A DNA stretch of 21,615 nucleotides from Peptococcaceae bacterium UBA7185 (GTDB lineage Bacteria > Bacillota > Peptococcia > Peptococcales > Peptococcaceae): assembly GCA_002491065.1 (NCBI GenBank), contig DKVF01000024.1, positions 61,727 through 83,341 of the forward strand, read 5' to 3'. The translations under genes and the position numbers were made by a program. Positions 13,992 through 21,615 of this stretch are shown here, in pieces. Positions within the stretch are counted from its first letter, which is position 1, and the number at the start of each line of letters is the position of its first letter. The notes under the pieces were generated by a model that was given only the letters and a program-made list of their open reading frames with translations, had not been told where the DNA came from and did no database searches.

Positions 13992-15374
13992 ATGTCCTTT
14001 CAGGAAATATTGCAGCATCAGGCTATGACAGACGCATTAGCCAAACAAAATATTATAGAGCCCACAGCGATTCAGCAGCAGGTGATTCCTCTTTTATTAG
14101 AAGGACGCGATGTCATTGGACAGTCATATACCGGCAGCGGAAAAACATTGGCGTATTTGTGCCCGACACTGTTAAAAATAGATGAAAATGCAAAACAATT
14201 GCAGGCATTGATTCTGGCGCCGACCCATGAGCTGGTCATGCAGATTTATCGACAGGCGCAGCAGTTGATTCGGGATGGGCAGATGCATATTGGCTGTCAG
14301 AGTATTATCGGGGAAGCCAACATTAACAATCAAATTGTCAAGCTGAAAGAAAAACCACAGCTTTTGGTAGGAACACCGGGACGTATTCTGGATTTAATCA
14401 AAAAACGCAAAATTAATTGTCAGACAATCCGTACTGTGATTATTGATGAAGCGGATAATCTTTTGGACAATACCAACCAACAAACCATGCAGGATATTAT
14501 CAAAAGCATGCTGCGGGATCGTCAGCTGGCGGCCTTTTCTGCTACCATCAGCAATCATGCTATGGAGCTTTTGCAGCAGACTATGCAGGATGCCGCCGTT
14601 GTGAGGATTGCAGAGCAGGCAAAAATGAATCCTCACATCCAACATTTTTATCTCATCAGCGAGCAGCGTGAAAAGTTTGTACAACTGCGCAAGCTTCTGC
14701 ACGCATTGGATGAGGAAGCTCAGCGTATTCTTATTTTTATGAATGACGGACCTGAGTTGGACTTTTTGGTGGATAAACTCAACTATCACAAAATTCGTAC
14801 CTACAGTTTGCATGGGATTGTATCCAAAGAAGAACGGCAAAAGGCGATGGAAGAATTCCGCAAAGGGAAGATTAAAGTGCTGGTATCGTCAGATTTGGCA
14901 GCCCGCGGATTGGATATTCCCGATATTACCCATGTGATTAATATGGATTTCCCCGCTGAGCCCAATGAATATATTCACCGGGCAGGACGCACTGCCCGCG
15001 GCGAACGGCAGGGGCAGTGCTACAGTATTGTCAATCCGCGGGAATTGGCGGCACTGCGTATTTATCAGCGGGAATTCAGCATTGAGATTGCACCGGTTCA
15101 TTTGGTAAAAGGAAAAATTCTCTCCGGCGCAGTGAAGGAATTTTATAAGGACCCCAACCGCAAAAAGAAAAAAACAGACGGGGAAAAAACAAAAAAGCAG
15201 ACCGAAAAAGGAAAAAATAAAAAAGGACAGAGTCCCAAAGAACAGAACAAAAAGGAAACTTATAAAAAAGAGCAGCAGAAAAATAAAGCATATTCTCATC
15301 AAGCAGACAAACAAAGAAATGAACTTCCAAAGAAAAAAATGGCAGGGCCAAAGAAATCAGGAAAGAAAAATTGA
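13992..15374 (+). CDS. DEAD-box ATP-dependent RNA helicase with lysine-rich tail
   Basis: A 460-residue RNA-unwinding ATPase with the full DEAD-box motif set. These are: Q motif (IIEPTAIQQQ, about 21-30), motif I SYTGSGKT (45-52), Ia APTHEL (76-81), Ib GTPGR (127-131), II DEAD (152-155), III SAT (183-185), V SSDLAARGLDI (299-309) and VI HRAGRTARG (329-337). Residues about 390-460 form a Lys/Gln/Asn-rich disordered tail (KKKK, KKQTEKGKNKKG, PKKSGKKN) that probably binds RNA nonspecifically, as in CshA/DeaD-type cold-shock and ribosome-assembly helicases. No DbpA RNA-recognition domain is seen. GAGGGAGG lies 7 bases before the ATG. It is monocistronic with its own promoter and terminator. The exact cellular RNA target is not evident. 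Confidence 0.94.
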   Translation: MSFQEILQHQAMTDALAKQNIIEPTAIQQQVIPLLLEGRDVIGQSYTGSGKTLAYLCPTLLKIDENAKQLQALILAPTHELVMQIYRQAQQLIRDGQMHIGCQSIIGEANINNQIVKLKEKPQLLVGTPGRILDLIKKRKINCQTIRTVIIDEADNLLDNTNQQTMQDIIKSMLRDRQLAAFSATISNHAMELLQQTMQDAAVVRIAEQAKMNPHIQHFYLISEQREKFVQLRKLLHALDEEAQRILIFMNDGPELDFLVDKLNYHKIRTYSLHGIVSKEERQKAMEEFRKGKIKVLVSSDLAARGLDIPDITHVINMDFPAEPNEYIHRAGRTARGERQGQCYSIVNPRELAALRIYQREFSIEIAPVHLVKGKILSGAVKEFYKDPNRKKKKTDGEKTKKQTEKGKNKKGQSPKEQNKKETYKKEQQKNKAYSHQADKQRNELPKKKMAGPKKSGKKN

Positions 15375-15385
15375 AACATAAAAAA

Positions 15386-15421
15386 TTATTGAGGGGCGCG
15401 CATATAGCGTCCCTCAATTTG
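15386..15421 (+). terminator. Terminator of the helicase gene
   Basis: ATTGAGGGGCGC (15388-15399) pairs with GCG-T-CCCTCAAT (15407-15418), loop about 7, followed by TTTGTG. It lies 14 bases after the stop and immediately before the next promoter. Confidence 0.85.
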
Positions 15422-15429
15422 TGTGCGCA

Positions 15430-15458
15430 TTGACAAGGCCAATGCCCTAGCTTATAAT
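15430..15458 (+). promoter_or_regulatory. Consensus sigma-A promoter of the cobalamin-riboswitch transcript
   Basis: TTGACA (15430-15435), a 17-base spacer, then TATAAT (15453-15458). Both hexamers match the consensus exactly, the strongest promoter in the window. Transcription would start near 15465, just before the riboswitch P1. Confidence 0.9.
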
Positions 15459-15472
15459 TGGGGTTACAAACA

Positions 15473-15674
15473 GCATTATGACCTCATGTCTGTGCCGCAG
15501 CAGAGATGGGGATGAGAGAATTCGGTGGGAATCCGAAGCAATACCCGTTGCCGTATGTATGGGAGTTTGCGCTCGTGGCGTGAGCCGGTCATTGGAAGCG
15601 ATTCTGAGAAGGCGGAGCAGCAAACGCAGGACAAACATTGTCTATACCATAATAAGCCGGAAGACCTATAATGC
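15473..15674 (+). ncRNA. Cobalamin riboswitch aptamer
   Basis: The conserved blocks of the RF00174 family appear in order. GAATTCGGTGGGAATCCGAAGC matches ggTG..AATCC..GC, in two parts: TTCGGTGGGAATCCGAA is one, and CCCGTTGCCGTATGTA (the CCCGC..CTGT..A strand) is the other. GTGAGCCGGTCATTGG then CTGAGAAGGCGG follow (B12-box and GAAGGC region). CCGGAAGACC comes last, as the L13 kissing-loop hairpin. P1 closes perfectly: GCATTAT (15473-15479) with ATAATGC (15668-15674). It is flanked upstream by a consensus promoter and downstream by an intrinsic terminator. No RNA model was run; the call rests on reading these blocks. Confidence 0.88.
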
Positions 15675-15723
15675 TTATAAGGCTTGCGTCAGCATGCTCA
15701 AATTTATCTGTGGAAAAAGTCGG

Positions 15724-15762
15724 GCCATGGCAGATTTGCAATCTGTTGTGGCTGTTTTTTTT
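15724..15762 (+). terminator. Intrinsic terminator, expression platform of the cobalamin riboswitch
   Basis: GCCATGGCAGATT (15724-15736) pairs along 13 positions with AATCTGTTGTGGC (15740-15752), three of them G-U, with a 3-base loop, then TGTTTTTTTT. It lies 50 bases after the aptamer and 55 before the start codon. CAAATTTATCTG at 15699-15710 could partly pair with its left arm as antiterminator. The expected logic is cobalamin present, transcript terminated. Confidence 0.85.
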
Positions 15763-15816
15763 GAGCGGCTGCGCCAATATTCAAAATTTGCGGGAGTACA
15801 AAGGAGGATTTTTTTG

Positions 15817-18800
15817 ATGGGAAGAATGTGGAGGAACCAAAGGCAGCTGAAAGCAATTTGCGTGTTGCTGATTTTGGCGATGACTTTGGGATTGTTGCCC
15901 GGCGCGGCATGGGCCGAGGGGAACGAACTGGCGGGCAGCGGAACGGCGGAGGATCCCCATCTGCTTGCTGATGCGGAGGATTTGAAAACATTTCGTGACA
16001 TGGTCAATGCGGAGGATTCCAGCAGCTTGTGCGCCAGACTGACGGCAGACATTGATTTGGGAAGCGAGGAATGGACGCCGATTTATTCTAAAAGCGGCTG
16101 TGAAAAAGATTATGTGACAACTGCCTATGCGGGTGTCTTTGACGGGGACGGGCACACAATAAGAGGGCTGTCAATTAACGCAACCACCGCAAATCAGGGC
16201 TTGTTCAGCGTAATCAACGGCGCTACTGTGAAAAACCTGAACGTGAAGGGCAATGTGACCTCTACTAAGGGCTATGTCGGCGGAATTGTCGGAAAAATAC
16301 AGCAGGGAAATGTTGAAAATTGCAGTTTTAGTGGCACTGTGACCACAGATGTGACAGGAAGTAATGGATATGTGGGCGGCATAGCAGGCTATGCTGGCAA
16401 CAGTACGACACAAACTGCGCGTATTTCTGGCTGTGTCAATACCGGCAGCATCACAGGCGGGGTAGCTGGCGGCATTGTCGGCTATGCAGTGTACACAGAA
16501 ATTGAAAGCTGCTATAACACCGGCGCAATCAATGGCGCGAGCCGTGCAGGCGGCATTGCCGGACAGTTGCAGAATAATTGCACCGCAACCCATTGTTATA
16601 ATATAGGCACAGTTTCGGGAAGTACAACTGCCGGCGGTATTTGTGACTTTTTATATAGTTCGTCTAAGTTGAGCGATTGCTACAGTAAGGACGTTATCTC
16701 TGGAGCCGGTACGGAGAATACAGAGAACTGCGGCGCATTAGGCGATGCCAACACATTGCTGAACAAATTAGGCAGCGCTTTTACTGCGGACAGCAATGAG
16801 ATCAATCATGGCTGGCCTGTTTTGAACTGGCAGGCTGCCGGTGGGAATCTGCCGCCTGTGCCAAGTACAACAGAATCTGCCATTTCCATTGTTTCTTCGC
16901 AGGGCAGCACCCTTTGGGCACAAGCGGGGGACAGCCATCTCACAATGCTCACGCTGAAAGCGGAATGCAGCAATATGGATGAGGAAATACCAGAACTTTA
17001 TTGGGACATTGATAATTCAAAAGCTGCTGATGGTCAGATAGCAGAAAATGACCAGACTGCCTATACCGTGACTGCCAAGCAAGGTGGGATTGCGACAGTC
17101 ACTGTTACCGCTGTGTATCAGGGAAAAGAATACACGGACCGGTATACAATCACAGTAATTCCTGCTTTCACGACAACGGAGATTGAAAATGTAAACGATG
17201 CTTACCCAGGCAATATTGCTGTGGGCCAGACTGTAAAAGCCGTGTTGCATGTGCAGGGCGGCGATGTCTTTGACGGGGCGGCATATCCCGGTTTGGAATT
17301 AAAATATCGGTGGTATTGCGGCGAAACGCCTGTTACTGCCGGCACTGCGGAAGATACCTGTTTCATTTCCGATGAATTTGACGAATGGGACAAGCTGGGC
17401 GTAGAAATCAGCTGCAATGGCAAAGCGATTCACGACTATAGAGATCAGCAGACGACAGTGCGCAGTGCAGACTATGGTGTACTGTTTCCGGTAGCAAATG
17501 ATGAAAACTTTTCCACATCAAGGGATGTGAAAGAGGACAATGTGACATTGCCCAAAAGTCATACAGTGAACGGTGTTACCGCTGGCATTGTCTGGGGCAA
17601 GTTGGAAGGAATCAACTTTACTGCATATCGTGACGAGGAAATAAAGGCGTTGCTCACCCGTCCGCAGGAGGGCACAAAAGAGGTTCCGTTGGCAGCGCAG
17701 TTTACTTATCAGAGTGCGTTTATCAATCGCAATGTGACAGTTACTTTGTGGTCCGATGAAGCGTTGGGACAGGAACCAGTACAGCCAGGACAATCCTTAC
17801 AGGATGCTGTGACCGCATTGGGCGCTGATTACAAACTGTATCCTGTGTGGGGTGAAGATGAAAATATAAACGAGATGCTGAAAGCTGCATTGGCAGCGAA
17901 AGGCTGTGCCGATGTGCAGGTTGCTGTGAAGCAGGTAAAAGAGGTTCATGGCGGTGCGGGAATTGGCGAGGATGGCGCTATCACCTATTTCTATGCAGAC
18001 CCTAACACCACGCCGGCTATGAAAATGGGCAGCTACAAGGTGACCTTTACCCTGTCCAAGGGTGCGGAGACGTTGGATTATGAAGATGTTCCGGTGATTC
18101 TTTATTGGGACGTGGACAAAGTAAAAGCGGCAATGAGTGCTGAAATTCTGGACAAGGTGGATATTGATACCACAGTGCCGGCCACCAAGGATTTTGCGCT
18201 GCCGAAAATTGTGGACGATAAAAAATGGACGCTGATTTCCTGGAACAGCTCAGATGATGCGGTGATTGCCATCAGCGAGGAAAATCAGGGCATGGCGGAT
18301 ACGCTGTTTGCACCTTATGTGGCCAAGGTAAAGCAGGGCGATACAGACAAAACCGTGACATTGACTGCTACCTTTACGTTCCAGCTTACCAATGATGTGA
18401 CGGGGCAGGAACAGCCTATCACCATGACCGAGGTATTCACCGTAAATGTACCGGCATTGGATGGCACGGAGCAGGAGCGGATTCAACGGGAATTGCAGGA
18501 GAAGCTGGAACGGGGCTTTGCGGCCAAAGGGCTTACCGATGCAGTGACCGGAGAAGCGTTGGTTGCCGAGAATGGCGTTTACACAGCCAGTCACGATATC
18601 CAATTTCCCACGACAAGAGATTTTGGCGTGGATGGGAAGCTGTATCCCATTGGCATTACCAGCAGCAATGAATCTGTGCTGAAAGCGCCGGATGTAAACA
18701 ATGCCGCTCGTGTGGAGGTATATCGCCCTGGTGTGGGAGAGCGTGACGCTGAGGCAGTTGTTACGGTAACCATGCGGGATAAAAACACAAATGTTACTGC

Positions 18801-20586
18801 ATCAAAAGAATTTTCCATTCGAATCAAGGCGCTGACACAGGCGGAAATTGATGCAGAACTGGCATTGATGGAAAAAGTAAAGGCAAATTATTTTGAAGGC
18901 ATAAAAGGAGACAACGCCACAAAGGACAATGTACGTACCGACCTTGCTCCATTTCAGGAAGTTTATGAGGAAAACGGTCAGTTGGTATGGGTGCGAGACA
19001 GCAAAGAACGTGTAGGCCACGGCATTGTTCCAACTCCTATTGAAGGCTGGGAAGAACGGGAATTGTGGAGACTATTCAAGTCCAGCAATGCCAATGTCAT
19101 CAGCCACGAGAATTTATTAGTGGACCGCCAAAAAGAGGCCAAAGCTGTCACCATCACCAGCTATTTGTCCAGTGAAACCTTAGGGCGGTATGGACAACTG
19201 TATCAGGAGCATCCCGAACAGTATCCCCAATATGCGCAGCTGGCAGATTTGTATTATCAGGAAGTGACCACTGATACAGTAGCGCAGCCTGCGCAGCGGC
19301 AGACACGTATGGCCAAGGCCGCAAGCAACACAATGATTGTGCGGGGTATCAGAGATCCAGAAAGTGCAGTTCCTGTGGAAGAAAAATTGGATGTTGCCTT
19401 TGCACTGACCGGTTTAGACGGGGAAACGTGGATTCTTATTACATTTTCTGACCTAGAGGAAAATCTCACCGTATATGATTTATTTGAACAGGCACTGACG
19501 GAGCAAGGCTACACATGGGAACGTCAGAAAGGAACCTATGTGGTTTCTGTCACTACACCTGATGGAGAAACGCTCAGCGAACTGGATTTTGGCAGACGAT
19601 CCGGCTGGATGTATCGGGTAAACGGTGTCCTTCAAGACGTTTATATGGGTGCGTGCCCATTGCACAATGGAGACAAGGTGCAGGTGTTTTATACCAAAGA
19701 TGCCAGTGAGGACGATCCCAACTGGACGTGGCCTTTTGAAGATTCTACAGGTGCTACGGCCGGCGGAGGAACAACCAATACCACCGTGACCAATTCAGTG
19801 AAAACGGTGCAGGTTGTGCAAAATGAGGAGAATAGCACCTATGTTATTACACTGCCGACTGGGGAGCAGAAGGAATCTCAACTGGTAACGCTTCCTGTGG
19901 GGAAATCGGGACAGTTGGTTGTGATTGTCTATCCGGATGGCACTGAAAAAGTAGTGAAGAAAGCAGTTGTTGAAAATGGTCAGACAAAATTATTGCTGGA
20001 CACAAATGCTACTGTGAAGTTAATGGATTACGCCAACAATTACAGCGATGTGGCTGACGGCGCCTGGTATAATTCCGCAGTGGATTTTGTAACGGGACGT
20101 AAATTATTTTCCGGTATGAGCGACACGGCCTTTGTGCCGGACGTTGTCTTTAGCAGAGCAATGGCGGCTACGGTGCTGTATCGTTTGGCAGAGCCAGATG
20201 CAGAAGCATTGGACAATCCATTCCACGATGTAGCAACGGAAGCCTGGTATGCACAGAGCGTAGCATGGGCAGCCAATACCGGTGTTGTAAGTGGCTATGG
20301 AAATGAAATATTCGGTCCGGAAGACAGCGTGACCAGAGAGCAGTTTGTGGCCATGTTGTATCGATTTGCAAAAAGTGAGAATGGTAATTTGGAAAATAAC
20401 GGAAGCTTGCAGCAATTTACCGACGAGGACACGGTGTCTGACTGGGCAAAAGAGGCAATGACATGGGCGGTTGATGCAGGCATTATCAACGGTTTGTCGG
20501 ATAAAACACTGAATCCGTCGGGCATTACCACCCGCGCACAGGCTGCAGTGATGCTGCAACGTTTTGTAGAATTTATGGTACAATAA
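15817..20586 (+). CDS. B12-regulated S-layer-anchored protein with GLUG repeats, Ig-like domains, DUF4430 and three SLH domains
   Basis: A 1589-residue secreted protein. Residues 1-33 form a signal peptide (basic start, LLILAMTLGLLP core, cleavage after AWA). About 40-300 is a beta-helix-like part with GLUG-type repeats (VGGIVGK, VGGIAGYA, AGGIVGYA, AGGIAGQL). About 350-450 is a Big_2-like Ig domain. About 560-1140 contains several atrophied-Ig-like modules (for example TVPATKDFALPK near 785, FPTTRDFGVDG near 930). About 1188-1295 is a DUF4430 domain (TVYDLFEQAL, then SGWMYRVNGV and NGDKVQVFYTKD), a family described as resembling the C-terminal beta-domain of transcobalamin. A Thr/Asn linker follows, then three SLH repeats (about 1408-1589; each begins F/Y-x-D-V/E) that bind pyruvylated wall polymer. 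AGGAGG (15802-15807) sits 9 bases before ATG 15817. The frame stays open back to 15478, but that part is the riboswitch. Corrinoid binding at the surface is inference. Confidence 0.9.
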   Translation: MGRMWRNQRQLKAICVLLILAMTLGLLPGAAWAEGNELAGSGTAEDPHLLADAEDLKTFRDMVNAEDSSSLCARLTADIDLGSEEWTPIYSKSGCEKDYVTTAYAGVFDGDGHTIRGLSINATTANQGLFSVINGATVKNLNVKGNVTSTKGYVGGIVGKIQQGNVENCSFSGTVTTDVTGSNGYVGGIAGYAGNSTTQTARISGCVNTGSITGGVAGGIVGYAVYTEIESCYNTGAINGASRAGGIAGQLQNNCTATHCYNIGTVSGSTTAGGICDFLYSSSKLSDCYSKDVISGAGTENTENCGALGDANTLLNKLGSAFTADSNEINHGWPVLNWQAAGGNLPPVPSTTESAISIVSSQGSTLWAQAGDSHLTMLTLKAECSNMDEEIPELYWDIDNSKAADGQIAENDQTAYTVTAKQGGIATVTVTAVYQGKEYTDRYTITVIPAFTTTEIENVNDAYPGNIAVGQTVKAVLHVQGGDVFDGAAYPGLELKYRWYCGETPVTAGTAEDTCFISDEFDEWDKLGVEISCNGKAIHDYRDQQTTVRSADYGVLFPVANDENFSTSRDVKEDNVTLPKSHTVNGVTAGIVWGKLEGINFTAYRDEEIKALLTRPQEGTKEVPLAAQFTYQSAFINRNVTVTLWSDEALGQEPVQPGQSLQDAVTALGADYKLYPVWGEDENINEMLKAALAAKGCADVQVAVKQVKEVHGGAGIGEDGAITYFYADPNTTPAMKMGSYKVTFTLSKGAETLDYEDVPVILYWDVDKVKAAMSAEILDKVDIDTTVPATKDFALPKIVDDKKWTLISWNSSDDAVIAISEENQGMADTLFAPYVAKVKQGDTDKTVTLTATFTFQLTNDVTGQEQPITMTEVFTVNVPALDGTEQERIQRELQEKLERGFAAKGLTDAVTGEALVAENGVYTASHDIQFPTTRDFGVDGKLYPIGITSSNESVLKAPDVNNAARVEVYRPGVGERDAEAVVTVTMRDKNTNVTASKEFSIRIKALTQAEIDAELALMEKVKANYFEGIKGDNATKDNVRTDLAPFQEVYEENGQLVWVRDSKERVGHGIVPTPIEGWEERELWRLFKSSNANVISHENLLVDRQKEAKAVTITSYLSSETLGRYGQLYQEHPEQYPQYAQLADLYYQEVTTDTVAQPAQRQTRMAKAASNTMIVRGIRDPESAVPVEEKLDVAFALTGLDGETWILITFSDLEENLTVYDLFEQALTEQGYTWERQKGTYVVSVTTPDGETLSELDFGRRSGWMYRVNGVLQDVYMGACPLHNGDKVQVFYTKDASEDDPNWTWPFEDSTGATAGGGTTNTTVTNSVKTVQVVQNEENSTYVITLPTGEQKESQLVTLPVGKSGQLVVIVYPDGTEKVVKKAVVENGQTKLLLDTNATVKLMDYANNYSDVADGAWYNSAVDFVTGRKLFSGMSDTAFVPDVVFSRAMAATVLYRLAEPDAEALDNPFHDVATEAWYAQSVAWAANTGVVSGYGNEIFGPEDSVTREQFVAMLYRFAKSENGNLENNGSLQQFTDEDTVSDWAKEAMTWAVDAGIINGLSDKTLNPSGITTRAQAAVMLQRFVEFMVQ

Positions 20587-20590
20587 GCTA

Positions 20591-20788
20591 AAAAGAACCT
20601 TCGCAGGAGCGATTCGCTTGGAAAATGACTCCGTTGTAACAGATGCAGAAACATGCTGCTTGTGTATGGCCTGTACTACAGTTTGTCCGAAACATGCCCG
20701 TATTCTTCCGCCCCCCTTGCAGGAGAAAATGCAGCAGATGCTTGGCGTATTAAAATCTGTCCGCAGAGAAAATGAATATTTTGTATAA
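20591..20788 (+). pseudogene. Remnant of a flavodoxin/ferredoxin (EFR1-like) protein, C-terminal [4Fe-4S] part
   Basis: This frame encodes LENDSVVTDAETCC..., with an intact cluster motif C-x2-C-x2-C-x3-C-P (CCLCMACTTVCPKHARIL). It ends RRENEYFV, very like the R-K-E-N-E-L-F end of EFR1-type flavodoxin-ferredoxin proteins. The normal flavodoxin half and the first cluster are missing: the frame begins right at the end of the SLH gene. I therefore read it as a decayed gene fragment. The alternative is a real 56-residue mini-ferredoxin starting at TTG 20618, which has AGGAG 8 bases upstream (20605-20609). One cluster-binding site remains fully intact, which a long-dead fragment would not be expected to keep. 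Confidence 0.55.
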
Positions 20789-20795
20789 GGTGAAA

Positions 20796-20870
20796 ATGGA
20801 AATAGATTTTAACAATTGCAAAAGTTTCAACGATTATATTGAACAGCAAAACAGTGAAAACCAAATATAG
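20796..20870 (+). CDS. Tiny ORF of 24 codons, doubtful
   Basis: MEIDFNNCKSFNDYIEQQ... ends in TAG at 20868-20870. AAGGTG lies 3 bases before the ATG, closer than ideal. It follows the ferredoxin remnant and precedes a terminator, so it would be transcribed by read-through. The composition (Asn, Gln, acidic) is plausible for a short helix, but I recognise nothing. Confidence 0.2.
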   Translation: MEIDFNNCKSFNDYIEQQNSENQI

Positions 20871-20876
20871 AAATAG

Positions 20877-20912
20877 CACCCGATCATGAAATCATTCTGG
20901 TCGGGTGTTTGC
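20877..20912 (+). terminator. Terminator closing the SLH/remnant transcript
   Basis: CACCCGATCA (20877-20886) pairs with TGGTCGGGTG (20898-20907), 10 bp with one G-U and an 11-base loop, followed by TTTGCTTG. No hairpin is seen directly after the SLH stop, so this is probably where that transcript ends. Confidence 0.65.
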
Positions 20913-21105
20913 TTGTGCAGTGAAGACAAAGTGATGGAGAACTATAGCGTTATGTTTAATCAAGTGGAAGTGTCAGAAGAGTAGGCTTTTATGGGTGAAG
21001 TTAAAGCTTCAAAAAAGAATTTGTCATTATTCGTGCAAAATGATGATAAATAATACGAGATACTCGTGTATTTTGGTGTGAAAAATACAAATAAAATCAC
21101 TGATT

Positions 21106-21133
21106 TTTACATGAATACCTGTTATGCTATGTA
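21106..21133 (+). promoter_or_regulatory. Probable promoter of the AAA ATPase gene
   Basis: TTTACA (21106-21111), a 16-base spacer ending TGC, then TATGTA (21128-21133), an extended -10. It lies 27 bases before the ATG. The upstream spacer 20913-21105 is AT-rich. It holds only an imperfect dyad, ATACGAG-ATA-CTCGTGTAT near 21053-21071, and no gene I can support. Confidence 0.5.
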
Positions 21134-21159
21134 AAATACTATCTTTAGGAGGTGGGCGT

Positions 21160-21615
21160 ATGTATCGAAAAATAATGAAGTTTTTGGAGACATGGAAAGA
21201 AAACAAACACCGCAAACCGTTGATTTTACAGGGCGCAAGACAGGTAGGAAAAACCTATTCTATTTTAGAATTTGGTCGCACATACTATGAGAATGTAGCC
21301 TACTTTAATTTTGAAACCAATCCTAAACTGAATGCTACTTTTGAAGAAAATATCAGTCCAGAATATTTGATTCCGATTTTATCACATATTGCAGGACAGA
21401 CAATCGTTCGAGAAAAAACGCTGATTGTATTTGATGAAGTGCAGCTTTGTGAACGTGCACTTACATCTCTAAAATATTTTTGTGAAGACGCTCCTGATTA
21501 TCATATCATAGCAGCAGGTAGTTTACTTGGAGGAGCTGTTAACAGAGAAAAATTCTCTTTTCCTGTTGGTAAGGTAGACATGAAAACGCTTTATCCAATG
21601 GATATGGAAGAATTT
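21160..21615 (+). CDS. AAA-type ATPase of the DUF4143-associated family, truncated by the window end
   Basis: The first 152 residues are visible. An N-terminal helix (FLETWKENKHRKPL) is followed by Walker A GARQVGKT (about 25-32), Walker B LIVFDEVQ (about 88-95) and a sensor-like strand HIIAAGSLLGGA. This is the layout of the archaeal/bacterial AAA_14 ATPases that usually carry a C-terminal DUF4143 domain, which would lie beyond the window. These proteins are common accessory genes, often patchily distributed, and their function is poorly known. Start ATG 21160 has TAGGAGGTG (21146-21154) 5 bases upstream. Local DNA is AT-rich compared with the methionine and SLH genes. Confidence 0.88.
   Translation, partial: MYRKIMKFLETWKENKHRKPLILQGARQVGKTYSILEFGRTYYENVAYFNFETNPKLNATFEENISPEYLIPILSHIAGQTIVREKTLIVFDEVQLCERALTSLKYFCEDAPDYHIIAAGSLLGGAVNREKFSFPVGKVDMKTLYPMDMEEF

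Noticed and set aside
14889..15417. Phe/Leu-rich minus-strand frames opposite the helicase tail, looking like membrane proteins
   Set aside because: They are the complement of the lysine-rich tail (AAA/AAG read as TTT/CTT), so the hydrophobicity is a composition artefact.
15478..15816. 113-codon N-terminal extension of the SLH protein
   Set aside because: It overlaps the cobalamin riboswitch and terminator, has no signal peptide or Shine-Dalgarno at its ATG, and would bury the clear signal peptide that starts at 15817.
20104..20583. 159-codon Cys-rich minus-strand frame opposite the SLH repeats
   Set aside because: Shadow of three clear SLH domains on the plus strand; no ribosome site.
1..21615. 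CRISPR array, tRNA or rRNA gene, insertion sequence, transposase or prophage
   Set aside because: No spaced direct-repeat array, no tRNA-like cloverleaf or T-arm consensus, no rRNA core and no transposase or phage gene was seen on either strand by reading.

Overview
The window looks like chromosomal DNA of an anaerobic Bacillota (Firmicutes). The grounds are strong Shine-Dalgarno sites, an SLH-anchored surface protein, SAM-I and cobalamin riboswitches with intrinsic-terminator platforms, an NfnAB-type bifurcating transhydrogenase and a B12-dependent methionine pathway with a split MetH. Clostridia versus Negativicutes cannot be settled from this sequence. The two ends (about 1-1050 and 20790-21615) are visibly more AT-rich than the core and carry accessory-type genes.

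Layout. 1-960: tail of an unidentified gene overlapping a zinc-ribbon membrane protein. 1192-1662: a short C1q/BclA-like beta-sandwich protein that shares a bidirectional terminator with a CorA-type Mg2+ transporter on the minus strand. The corA leader is long and holds a hairpin and a possible upstream ORF. 3180-5409 (minus): nfnB and nfnA. 5920-6549 (plus): a divergent cis-prenyltransferase homologue. 6710-13212 (minus): a methionine operon, with promoter, SAM-I riboswitch and terminator followed by metY, metA, metH, metF and a free-standing MetH reactivation domain. 13220-13864 (minus): a GNAT acetyltransferase with its own promoter. 13907-15421 (plus): a DEAD-box RNA helicase. 15430-20586 (plus): a strong promoter, a cobalamin riboswitch with terminator platform, and a 1589-residue secreted SLH protein containing a DUF4430 (transcobalamin C-domain-like) module. 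20591-20907: a ferredoxin remnant, a tiny ORF and a terminator. 21160-end: the start of an AAA ATPase.

How they fit together. Homoserine is acetylated (MetA, with Glu111), converted to homocysteine by direct sulfhydrylation (MetY), and methylated by B12-dependent MetH using methyl-THF from MetF. The separate activation protein repairs oxidised cobalamin. SAM shuts the operon down through the S-box. No B12-independent metE is present in the window, so the pathway as seen needs corrinoid. About 2.6 kb beyond the operon promoter lies a surface protein controlled by B12 itself and carrying a fold related to animal B12 carriers. The most interesting hypothesis here is that this protein is an S-layer-anchored corrinoid scavenger.
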